DNA of 64,000 nt, taken from contig NZ_JAIVAH010000018.1 of assembly GCF_020171745.1 (NCBI RefSeq), positions 248,001-312,000 of the forward strand. Direction: 5' to 3'. Below the pieces are notes generated by a model. It ran no database searches. It was not told the DNA's origin and saw nothing but the letters and a program-made list of their open reading frames with translations. The stretch is from Prescottella equi. GTDB taxonomy: Bacteria; Actinomycetota; Actinomycetes; Mycobacteriales; Mycobacteriaceae. Below are positions 28,203 through 35,744 of this stretch, piece by piece. The position numbers and the translations under genes were made by a program. Position 1 is the stretch's first letter, and each line of letters starts with the position of its first letter.

Positions 28203-28628
28203 CTACGGGACCTGGAAGGTCGCGACACCCGGGGTGATCGGCCCGGGTGTCGCGGACAGGACCGCCACGGCGATCTGTCCGGGCCCGGTCTGCAGGGTTA
28301 CTGCCGCAGGGATCCCGTTGAGCCCGTCCGACAGTCGAGCCGAACCCGATGCGCCCGTAGACAGATTCAGCCAGTGCACGTCGGACGAGAGCAGGCATCC
28401 CCACCCGCCCGCGTTGCCGCCGGTGATCGTCACCGCGCCGGCCAGTTCGTCGACCACGGCCGCACAGCGCACCGCGGGGGCGTCGAAGCTGCCGTTCGGA
28501 TTCCCGTACGGGGCCGGAGGGATCTGGAACGGAACGGTCACCGCGGCAGAGGCGATCGCGGTCGGCGCCAGCGCGCCACCTGCCACGACGCCGGCACAAA
28601 CGGCCAGTCGGCGAACGGTTTTCATCAT
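28203..28628 (-). CDS. secreted protein of unknown function
   Basis: 141 residues. The N-terminus MMKTVRRLAVCAGVVAGGAL with cleavage near TAIASA is a Sec signal peptide. The mature domain has four small strands with two or three Cys (VRCAAVVDELAGAVTITGGN, GGWGCLLSSDVHWLNLSTGA) and ends GVATFQVP. I do not recognise the family; similar small exported proteins are common in rhodococci. The ATG at 28628 or 28625 cannot be separated. It is convergent with the monooxygenase, whose stop is only 3 bp away, and divergent from the YCII gene. Confidence 0.65.
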   Translation of the reverse strand: MMKTVRRLAVCAGVVAGGALAPTAIASAAVTVPFQIPPAPYGNPNGSFDAPAVRCAAVVDELAGAVTITGGNAGGWGCLLSSDVHWLNLSTGASGSARLSDGLNGIPAAVTLQTGPGQIAVAVLSATPGPITPGVATFQVP

Positions 28629-28690
28629 GACAGGACCCATATCGGCAAGGATAGGCCCGATACCGCCGACGAGCAGAAGGAATGGACGCG

Positions 28691-29032
28691 ATGACGAAGT
28701 ATCTGATCTCTTTCCCGAGTGACGCCCTGGACCTTCCACCCGAGGAGCTGCAGACAGTCTCGGATGCGGCGCACGCCGTGGTGGAGGAGGCGAAGGCGGC
28801 CGGTGTCTGGGTGTTCGGTGGCGGAATCGACGAGAGCGTTCCGCCGGTCCTGGTCGACGGCGACGGCACGGTGACCGAGGGCACGTACCCACAGACGAGG
28901 CAGCTCGAGGGCGGTTACACGGTGCTCGAGGTGCCCACCCGCGAGGCGGCACTGGAATGGGCCGCGAAGTTCGCGGCCGCCTGCCGCTGCGCACAGGAGG
29001 TACGCGCGTTCGCGTACGACCCCGCCAGCTGA
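28691..29032 (+). CDS. YCII-related (DGPF-domain) protein
   Basis: 113 residues with the YCII/YciI ferredoxin-like fold: MTKYLISFPSDALDLPPEEL, then AGVWVFGGGIDESVPPVLVD, and GGYTVLEVPTREAALEWAAK. Actinobacterial members usually sit near sigma factors or oxidoreductases; the role is unknown. The ATG at 28691 has AAGGA nine bases upstream; the ATG at 28682 directly abuts it and is less likely. It is convergent with the PPOX gene 11 bp away. Confidence 0.8.
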   Translation: MTKYLISFPSDALDLPPEELQTVSDAAHAVVEEAKAAGVWVFGGGIDESVPPVLVDGDGTVTEGTYPQTRQLEGGYTVLEVPTREAALEWAAKFAAACRCAQEVRAFAYDPAS

Positions 29033-29043
29033 CGGGAGCCCGC

Positions 29044-29505
29044 TCAGTCGCGCGCGAGGTGCGGCGGGAACCCTCCGGTCGCGATCGGACCCCACTCGTC
29101 GATCGTGATCCGGATCAGGCTCTTGCCCTGCATGCGCATCGCGTCACGGTACTCGTCCCAGTCCGGGTGTTCGCCCGAGATGCACCGGAAGTACTCGACG
29201 AGCGGCTCGAGTGCGTCGGGCATGTCGAGGACCTCGGCGGTGCCGTCGATCTGCACGTACGCGCCGTTGAAGTCGTCCGAGAGCACGCACACGCTCACGT
29301 GCGGATCGCGGCGGATGTTGGCGGCTTTGGCCCGCTGCGGGTACGTCGAGATCACGATCCGGCCCTCGGCGTCGAGACCCGACGTCACGGGCGAAATCTG
29401 CAGTCCGCCCGATTGTTTACGAGCAATGAGCACACTGCGGTGCCGTGACCTGATGAAGTCGAGCAACTGTTCGCGGGTGACGTGTTCGGCGGTGGCGACG
29501 GCCAT
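29044..29505 (-). CDS. PPOX-class (pyridoxamine 5'-phosphate oxidase fold) F420/flavin-binding protein
   Basis: 153 residues. The split-barrel pattern is visible: VTREQLLDFIRSRHRSVLIA, GLQISPVTSGLDAEGRIVIS, TYPQRAKAANIRRDPHVSVC and GAYVQIDGTAEVLDMPDALE. The RAKAANIRRDPHVSV segment is typical of the TIGR03618 F420-dependent group abundant in mycolata. The likely cofactor is F420 and the likely role a reductase for biliverdin- or quinone-like compounds, but substrate cannot be told. The ATG at 29505 has AGGAGA nine bases upstream. Confidence 0.85.
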   Translation of the reverse strand: MAVATAEHVTREQLLDFIRSRHRSVLIARKQSGGLQISPVTSGLDAEGRIVISTYPQRAKAANIRRDPHVSVCVLSDDFNGAYVQIDGTAEVLDMPDALEPLVEYFRCISGEHPDWDEYRDAMRMQGKSLIRITIDEWGPIATGGFPPHLARD

Positions 29506-29647
29506 GAGGCACTCTCCTGAGCGGTGGGTCCGGGCGCGGGTCCAGCGTATCGGCTGGCGAATCGGCGACGTCGGCAGATCTCGTCGGATGAGCGGGACTT
29601 CCGGTCGCGGGGAGAGTTCTGCGCCCCTCACCGGCCCCGACTCAGAC

Positions 29648-30721
29648 CTACGCGTAGATCGCGATTGGCAGAACTGCGAACGATCTTCCTTCGATCACTG
29701 CGGGGAAGTGGAGGTCGATCGGCGGCGCAGTCTTGCTGTTGCGGTCGAACTGCCGCGCAAACCGATTCAGCTGTCCATCGTTGGCCCGCTCGACGCCATC
29801 GGTGATGGTCTCGAACATCCACCCAAGGAAGTCGGGGTCAATCCGACGGAGGAATTTGTTCTTCCGCAAAATGTGAACATTGTCCTCGGGCGGAGTGATC
29901 ACCTTTCCGAACACAGTGAACTCGCCATCGAGGAGTCGATCAGGGTCAGCGGTAACGAAATGTTCTGCCTCGCATACGACAACACCGGTAATTCCCGCGG
30001 CAATCTCGCAGTGAAACTCGATCGTGGCATCCCGCCGGAAATCGGTATGCAGTGCCGCCGTGACAGCTCTTGCCAAATCTGACCGTGCCGTGGCCTGTTG
30101 TTCGATGTACTCCCACTGCCCTTTCAGCTTGTCGATGTCGAAAAAGTCTTCAGTCACTGCCGGACGTTTCGACCTGGACACGAATCTGGTTATCTCAGCA
30201 ACCAACTCGGGGCTCGCGATGTCAAGGACAGCACTGACGGGGTCAGGACCGAAGGTGCCGGTAAACTTCACGATGTCCCCGACCCCAATATCATCATCCG
30301 CGTTCTCGACGACTGCAGTCTGGTCGCCGAGTGCATCATGCAGCCGATGCAAATGCAAGGCGATGTCGTACGACACGTCGACACGAAGCCGACGCGACCT
30401 TGCCTCACTCTCAGTTCTCGAACGGTCAGAGTTGCCACCCACATCGACCGAAACACCACCGACGAAGGGCGCTTGCGCCTTCCCGCCCAGCTGAGCCTTG
30501 CTCCCACGGCCGCGCGTTTCCCCGCGTTCGAGGCCATGCTGAAACTCTTCCTCCCCCGTCCGCGCCAGCCCCGTGTTCGTAGCCGCCTGCGTGAGACTGC
30601 CGACGAAATCCGAGTTCTGGTACACGACCACTCGGGGCACCGACGTCAGGCCGGGCGCTGCGGGCCCCGAGTCTTGCCCCTCGGGATCTCGCTTCCACGG
30701 AACCCAACTCCACCTACCCAT
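29648..30721 (-). CDS. DUF6414 family protein
   Basis: 357 residues. The start PRVVVYQNSDFVGSLTQAA, the basic middle GNSDRSRTESEARSRRLRVD and the following IALHLHRLHDALGD are what I know from DUF6414 proteins, whose function is unknown. The central part (GDIVKFTGTFGPDPVSAVLD) suggests an OB-like nucleic-acid or ligand-binding fold, and the protein ends VIEGRSFAVLPIAIYA. There are no membrane helices. Codon use is visibly less GC3-biased than neighbours, with many A/T-ending codons, so it may have been acquired by transfer. It stands alone between the PPOX gene and the acyl-CoA dehydrogenase. Such solitary DUF6414 genes are often near defence or mobile loci, but nothing else here supports that. 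Confidence 0.7.
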   Translation of the reverse strand: MGRWSWVPWKRDPEGQDSGPAAPGLTSVPRVVVYQNSDFVGSLTQAATNTGLARTGEEEFQHGLERGETRGRGSKAQLGGKAQAPFVGGVSVDVGGNSDRSRTESEARSRRLRVDVSYDIALHLHRLHDALGDQTAVVENADDDIGVGDIVKFTGTFGPDPVSAVLDIASPELVAEITRFVSRSKRPAVTEDFFDIDKLKGQWEYIEQQATARSDLARAVTAALHTDFRRDATIEFHCEIAAGITGVVVCEAEHFVTADPDRLLDGEFTVFGKVITPPEDNVHILRKNKFLRRIDPDFLGWMFETITDGVERANDGQLNRFARQFDRNSKTAPPIDLHFPAVIEGRSFAVLPIAIYA

Positions 30722-30820
30722 GGGTCGAAAACTCCTTCATATTGATGTGTTTGACAGCCTTTGGCATCATTGCTAGCTCACTGGCAGAAGAAATTCGAAC
30801 CGAGTCGGTAGCCGCCAGTG

Positions 30821-31984
30821 TCAGCGGAACGCCGCGTGCCCCGTCAGCGCCCGCCCGATCGACAGCAGATGCATCTCGCTGGTGCCCTCGTAGGTGAGCA
30901 CCGACTCGAGGTTGTTGGCGTGGCGCAGCGGCGAGTATTCGAGGGTGATGCCGTTGGCGCCGAGGATGGTCCGGCACTCGCGGGCGATCGCGATAGCCTC
31001 GCGGACGTTGTTGAGCTTGCCGACGCTGATCTGGTCGGGCGTGACCTCGCCGCGATCCTTGATGCGCCCCAACTGGATCGCCAGCAGCATGCCCTTGCCG
31101 AGTTCGAGGGTCATGTCGGCCAGCTTCTCCTGCGTCAGCTGGTATCCGGCGAGCGGCCGGTCGAACACCTCGCGGGTGCCGGCGTAGGAGATCGCGGTCT
31201 CGAGACTGTCCCGGGCCGCGCCGAGCGCCCCGAACACGATGCCGAACCGGGCCTCGTTGAGGCACGACAACGGTGCGCCCAGCCCCCGCGCCTCCGGTAG
31301 CTGCGCCGACGCCGGCAGGCGGACGCCGTCGAGCACCAACTCGGACGTCACCGACGCCCGCATGGACAGCTTGCCGTGCACGGCATTGGCAGTGAATCCC
31401 GGTGTGCCGGTGGGGACGAGGAAGCCGCGCACACCGTCGTCGGTCTGCGCCCACACGGTCGCGACGTCGGCGAGGCTGCCGTTGGTGATCCACATCTTGG
31501 TGCCGTCGAGGATCCAGTCGGAGCCGTCCCGGCGGGCGCGGGTGCGCATGCCCGCGGGGTTGGAGCCGAAATCGGGTTCGGTGAGGCCGAAACAGCCGAG
31601 CGCCTCACCGGAGGCCAAGCGCGGCAGCCACTCCTGCTTCTGTTCCTCCGAGCCGAAGCGGTGGATCGAGAACATCGACAGCGAGCCCTGCACCGAGACG
31701 AAGCTGCGCAGGCCGCTGTCGCCGGCCTCGAGTTCGAGGCACGCGAGTCCGTAACTGACCGCGTTGGTGCCCGCACACCCATAGCCCTGCAGGTGCATGC
31801 CGAACAAGCCGAGACCGCCGAGTTCGCGGGCGATTTCCCGTGGCAGCGTTCCCGATTCGAACCATTCGGGCAGCTGCGGACGCAGCCGACCGTCGACGAG
31901 CCGCCGGACCGTGGCCTGGATGTCGCGTTCCTCGTCGGAGAGGAGGGCGTCGATCCCGAACAGGTCCAGCGGCTCCATCGTCAT
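30821..31984 (-). CDS. acyl-CoA dehydrogenase (glutaryl-CoA dehydrogenase-like)
   Basis: 387 residues with the full FAD acyl-CoA dehydrogenase fold: FGLTEPDFGSNPAGMRTRAR, DGTKMWITNGSLADVATVWA, and LTYEGTSEMHLLSIGRALTG with the C-terminal catalytic Glu (YEGT). FDRPLAGYQLTQEKLADM and the overall order match glutaryl-CoA dehydrogenases, which oxidise and decarboxylate glutaryl-CoA to crotonyl-CoA in lysine/tryptophan catabolism. It starts one base after the stop of the upstream ABC exporter gene (31986), an unusual coupling. ATG at 31984 or 31978 are both possible. Confidence 0.85.
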   Translation of the reverse strand: MTMEPLDLFGIDALLSDEERDIQATVRRLVDGRLRPQLPEWFESGTLPREIARELGGLGLFGMHLQGYGCAGTNAVSYGLACLELEAGDSGLRSFVSVQGSLSMFSIHRFGSEEQKQEWLPRLASGEALGCFGLTEPDFGSNPAGMRTRARRDGSDWILDGTKMWITNGSLADVATVWAQTDDGVRGFLVPTGTPGFTANAVHGKLSMRASVTSELVLDGVRLPASAQLPEARGLGAPLSCLNEARFGIVFGALGAARDSLETAISYAGTREVFDRPLAGYQLTQEKLADMTLELGKGMLLAIQLGRIKDRGEVTPDQISVGKLNNVREAIAIARECRTILGANGITLEYSPLRHANNLESVLTYEGTSEMHLLSIGRALTGHAAFR

Positions 31985-31985
31985 G

Positions 31986-33914
31986 TCAGTCCACCGCTCC
32001 CACGAATTGACTGTTGTACAGGTTGAAGTACGCCCCGCGCCGCTCGAGCAGCTCGTCGTGGCCGCCCTGCTCGACGATGTGTCCGTCCTCCATGACGACG
32101 ATCAGGTCGGCGTCGCGGATCGTGGACAACCGGTGCGCGATCACGAAACTCGTCCGGTCACTGCGCAACTGCGCGGTCGCCTGCTGCACCAACAGTTCGG
32201 TGCGGGTGTCGACCGAGCTGGTGGCCTCGTCGAGGATGAGGATCGACGGCTGCGCGATGAACGCGCGGGCGATCGTGATGAGCTGCTTCTCGCCGGCGCT
32301 GACGTTGCTGCCCTCTTCGTCGATGACCGTGTCGTAGCCGTCGGGCAGCATGTGCACGAAGCGGTCGACGTAGCTCATCCGGGCGGCCTCGAGGACCTGC
32401 TCGTCGGTGGCGCTCGGGTGGCCGTACGCGATGTTGTCGCGGATCGTGCCGCCGAAGAGCCACGTGTCCTGCAGCACCATGCCGATCCGGGACCGCAGAT
32501 CGTCGCGGGTCATCTGCGCGATGTCGGTGCCGTCGAGGGTGATCCGGCCGCCGTCGAGCTCGTAGAACCGCATGATGAGGTTCACCAGCGTGGTCTTTCC
32601 GGCACCTGTGGGACCGACGATCGCGACCATCTGACCCGGCTCCGCGGTGAGCGAGAGCCCCTCGATGAGCGGGGTCTCCGCGTCGTAGCCGAATCGGACG
32701 TCCTCGAACTGCACGCGGCCGCGGGCCTGCGCGGGCGTGGCCGCTGGATCGGGATCCTCCGACTCCTCCTCCTCGTCGAGGACCGCGAACACGCGCTCGG
32801 CGGACGCGATACCCGACTGCAGCAGGTTGACCATCGAACCGATCTGCGTGAGCGGCTGCGTGAACTGGCGCGAGTACTGGATGAACGCCTGCACGTCACC
32901 GAGGCTCATGGTGCCCGACGCCACCCGCATACCACCGATCACGGCGATCGCGACGTAGTTCAGGTTGCCCAGGAACATGATCGCGGGCATCACCATGCCG
33001 GAGATGAACTGCGCCTTGAACCCGGACTGGTACAGCTGCTCGTTCTTGACCTGGAACTCGGCCTGCACCTCGCGGCCGCGGCCGTACGCGGTGACGAGTT
33101 CGTGGCCGGTGAGGGACTCCTCGATCTGACCGTTGAGCTCGCCGGTGGTCTTCCACACCGCCGCGAAGTGCGGCTTGGACCGCTTCGCAATCTTGGCCGC
33201 GACGATCGCCGACAGCGGCACCGTGAGCACCGCGATCAGGGCCAGCAGCGGCGAGATGACGATCATCATCGCGAGGATGCCGATGACGCTGAGCGTCGCG
33301 ATCACCAGCTGGCTCAGCGTCTGCTGCAGGCTCTGCGAGACATTGTCGATGTCGTTGGTGACACGGCTGAGCAGATCACCGCGCGACGTGGAGTCGAAGT
33401 AGCGCAGCGGAAGTCGGTTGATCTTGCGCTCGACGTCGTTGCGCAGCCGGCGCACCACGCCCTGCACGATGTTGTTGAGCAGGTACGCGGCCGCCCACGA
33501 GACGAACGCCGACCCGAGGTAGAGGGCCAGCACCAGCGCGAGCACCTGGCCGACCTCGGTGAAGTCGATGCCGACACCGGGCACGACGTCCATGCCGGAC
33601 ACCATGTCGGCGAACTGGTTCTGACCGGCGGCCCGCAGCCCTTCGACGGCCTGGTCCTTCGTCAGGCCCTCGGGCAGCTGCCGGCCGATGACGCCGTCGA
33701 AGATGATGTTGGTGGCATGCCCCATCAGACGCGGACCGATCACCGACAGCACGACGCTCGACACCGCGAGGATCAGGACGAACGTGACCGCTACCCGGTG
33801 CGGACCGAGCCGCCCGAGCAGACGCTTCATGGACGCGCCGAAGTTCTCCGCCTTCGCGGCGGGCGCGCCCGGGGTGCCGGGCATGGGGGGCGAGGATTGG
33901 GTCGCGGTGCTCAC
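31986..33914 (-). CDS. ABC exporter half-transporter B (consensus-site Walker B)
   Basis: 642 residues: an N-terminal six-helix ABC membrane domain (HRVAVTFVLILAVSSVVLSV and following) and a nucleotide-binding domain. Walker A is VGPTGAGKTTLVNLIM; the signature is NVSAGEKQL, deviating from LSGGQ; Walker B plus catalytic Glu is ILILDEATSSVD; the H-loop is FVIAHRLST. The start GTG overlaps the stop of the upstream half-transporter (GTGA), and they must form a heterodimer like mycobacterial Rv1272c/Rv1273c. These are multidrug or lipid exporters energised in the cytoplasmic membrane. A short Pro/Ala-rich leader precedes the first helix. Confidence 0.9.
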   Translation of the reverse strand: MSTATQSSPPMPGTPGAPAAKAENFGASMKRLLGRLGPHRVAVTFVLILAVSSVVLSVIGPRLMGHATNIIFDGVIGRQLPEGLTKDQAVEGLRAAGQNQFADMVSGMDVVPGVGIDFTEVGQVLALVLALYLGSAFVSWAAAYLLNNIVQGVVRRLRNDVERKINRLPLRYFDSTSRGDLLSRVTNDIDNVSQSLQQTLSQLVIATLSVIGILAMMIVISPLLALIAVLTVPLSAIVAAKIAKRSKPHFAAVWKTTGELNGQIEESLTGHELVTAYGRGREVQAEFQVKNEQLYQSGFKAQFISGMVMPAIMFLGNLNYVAIAVIGGMRVASGTMSLGDVQAFIQYSRQFTQPLTQIGSMVNLLQSGIASAERVFAVLDEEEESEDPDPAATPAQARGRVQFEDVRFGYDAETPLIEGLSLTAEPGQMVAIVGPTGAGKTTLVNLIMRFYELDGGRITLDGTDIAQMTRDDLRSRIGMVLQDTWLFGGTIRDNIAYGHPSATDEQVLEAARMSYVDRFVHMLPDGYDTVIDEEGSNVSAGEKQLITIARAFIAQPSILILDEATSSVDTRTELLVQQATAQLRSDRTSFVIAHRLSTIRDADLIVVMEDGHIVEQGGHDELLERRGAYFNLYNSQFVGAVD

Positions 33915-35644
33915 AGCGCCTCCTGAACCGAACGCTGGGACTCGACGATCTCGACGTACGTCGCGCACGTCTCGAGCAGCTGCTCGTGCGTGCCGATGCC
34001 GACGGTCGCACCCTCGTCGATGACGATGATCTGGTCGGCGTCGGCGATCGTCGACACCCGCTGGGCCACGATGATCACGCAGGCATCCTCGGTTTCGGGT
34101 CGCAGCGCCGCGCGCAGTCGGGCGTCGGTGGTGAGATCGAGCGCCGAGAAGGAGTCGTCGAACAGGTAGACCGACGGCCGGCGCACGAGGGCGCGGGCGA
34201 TCGCCAGGCGCTGGCGCTGTCCGCCGGAGACGGTGGTGCCGCCCTGCGCGATCGGGGTCTCCAGGCCCTCGGGCATGGCGCGCACGAAGTCGGCGGCCTG
34301 CGCGATCTCGAGCGCCCGCCACAGCTCGTCGTCTGTGGCATCGGGCTTGCCGTAGCGGAGGTTGGTTGCGACGGTGCCGGAGAACAGGAACGCCTTCTGC
34401 GGTACCAGACCGATGTGGGAGCGCAGCAGCTCCGGATCGAGCTCACGGACGTCTGTGCCCGACACGGTGACCGCTCCCGACGTGACGTCGATGAGCCGCG
34501 GGATCAGGCCGAGCAACGTGGTCTTGCCGGAGCCGGTGGCGCCGATGATCGCGGTGGTCTTGCCGGGTTCGGCGGTGAAGCTGATGCCGCGCAGCACGGG
34601 CTCGTCGGCGCCGGGGTACTTGAACTCGGCGTCGCGGAGCTCGACGAGCGCGGGGCGGTCCATGACCGTGACCGGGTTCGACGGCGCCAGCACCGACGGC
34701 TCGGTGTCGAGGACCTCGGTGATGCGCTCGGCACACACCGCCGCACGGGGGGCGAGCATCGCGATCATCGACGCCATCATCACGGCCATGAGGATCTGCA
34801 TGATGTAGCTGAGCATCGCGGTCAGCGAGCCGATGCCCATGCTGCCGTTGTCGATCTCGTGGCCGCCGAACCAGATCACCGCGACGCTGGTGAGGTTCGC
34901 GATCATCATCACGAGCGGGATCATCAGCGCCGTCATCCGGCCGACCCGCAGTGCGGTGTCGGTCAGGGCGCCGTTGGCCTCGTCGAAGCGTTCGGCCTCC
35001 GAGCGCTCGCGCACGAACGCCCGCACGACGCGGATGCCGGTGATCTGCTCGCGCAGAACACGGTTCACCGCGTCGATGCGCGTCTGCATGGTGCGGAACG
35101 ACGGCACCAGCTTGGTGATCATCACGATCATGGTCAGCGCGAGCAGCGGAACGCTCACCGCGAGGATCCACGCCAGTCCGGCGTCCTCGCGGATCGCCAT
35201 GATGATGCCGCCGACGCACATGATCGGCGCCATCACCAGGATGGTCGCGCTCAACACCACCATCATCTGCACCTGCTGCACGTCGTTGGTGCTGCGGGTG
35301 ATCAGCGACGGGGCGCCGAACCGTCCGAACTCGCGGGACGAGAACGACCGGGCTCGGTGCACGATCGAGGCGCGCACGTCGCGGCCGAAGCCCATCGCCG
35401 CACGGGCACCGAAGAACACCGATCCGATGGAGCAGATGATCTGCACCAACGTCACGAGCAGCATCTTGCCGCCCGCCGACATGATGTAGCCGGTGTCGCC
35501 GGCCGCCACTCCGTTGTCGATCAGGTCGGCGTTGACGCTGGGCAGGTACAGCGCAGCGCCGGTGGCGACGAGTTGGAGGAGGATGACGCCGGCGAGGTCG
35601 CGCTTGTAGGGCCCCAGATAGGTGCCGAGGAGTCTGATCAGCAT
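33911..35644 (-). CDS. ABC exporter half-transporter A (degenerate-site Walker B)
   Basis: 577 residues, membrane domain followed by ATPase. Walker A is IGATGSGKTTLLGLIP and the signature is TVSGGQRQRLA. Walker B reads VYLFDDSFSALD, where the usual catalytic Glu is replaced by Asp. Together with the partner's NVSAGEKQ signature this makes one nucleotide site degenerate and one intact, the pattern of asymmetric heterodimeric exporters such as TM287/288. It is first in a three-gene run (A, B, acyl-CoA dehydrogenase). A terminator for the next gene lies just upstream, separating it from the MMPL gene. Confidence 0.9.
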   Translation of the reverse strand: MLIRLLGTYLGPYKRDLAGVILLQLVATGAALYLPSVNADLIDNGVAAGDTGYIMSAGGKMLLVTLVQIICSIGSVFFGARAAMGFGRDVRASIVHRARSFSSREFGRFGAPSLITRSTNDVQQVQMMVVLSATILVMAPIMCVGGIIMAIREDAGLAWILAVSVPLLALTMIVMITKLVPSFRTMQTRIDAVNRVLREQITGIRVVRAFVRERSEAERFDEANGALTDTALRVGRMTALMIPLVMMIANLTSVAVIWFGGHEIDNGSMGIGSLTAMLSYIMQILMAVMMASMIAMLAPRAAVCAERITEVLDTEPSVLAPSNPVTVMDRPALVELRDAEFKYPGADEPVLRGISFTAEPGKTTAIIGATGSGKTTLLGLIPRLIDVTSGAVTVSGTDVRELDPELLRSHIGLVPQKAFLFSGTVATNLRYGKPDATDDELWRALEIAQAADFVRAMPEGLETPIAQGGTTVSGGQRQRLAIARALVRRPSVYLFDDSFSALDLTTDARLRAALRPETEDACVIIVAQRVSTIADADQIIVIDEGATVGIGTHEQLLETCATYVEIVESQRSVQEAL

Positions 35645-35679
35645 GGTTTGCGAAGGTTACCAATCTGAAGGACGAAAAA

Positions 35680-35717
35680 GGAGAGATCAGGCCCATTTCT
35701 CGGGGCCCGATCCCTCC
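35680..35717 (-). terminator. rho-independent terminator of the MMPL gene
   Basis: Read leftward: a 15-bp stem (two G-U-type mismatches) with loop CGAGAAAT, followed by TTTTTCG. It lies 28 bp beyond the MMPL stop at 35745 and 36 bp upstream of the ABC start, so it ends the TetR-MMPL transcript. Confidence 0.85.
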
Positions 35718-35744
35718 CTCTTCATCGAATGTTCACAGTCTCTT

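Noticed and set aside
30821-31984. Calling the acyl-CoA dehydrogenase gcdH with certainty
   Set aside because: The glutaryl-CoA-specific residues cannot be verified without alignment, so only a glutaryl-CoA dehydrogenase-like call is given.
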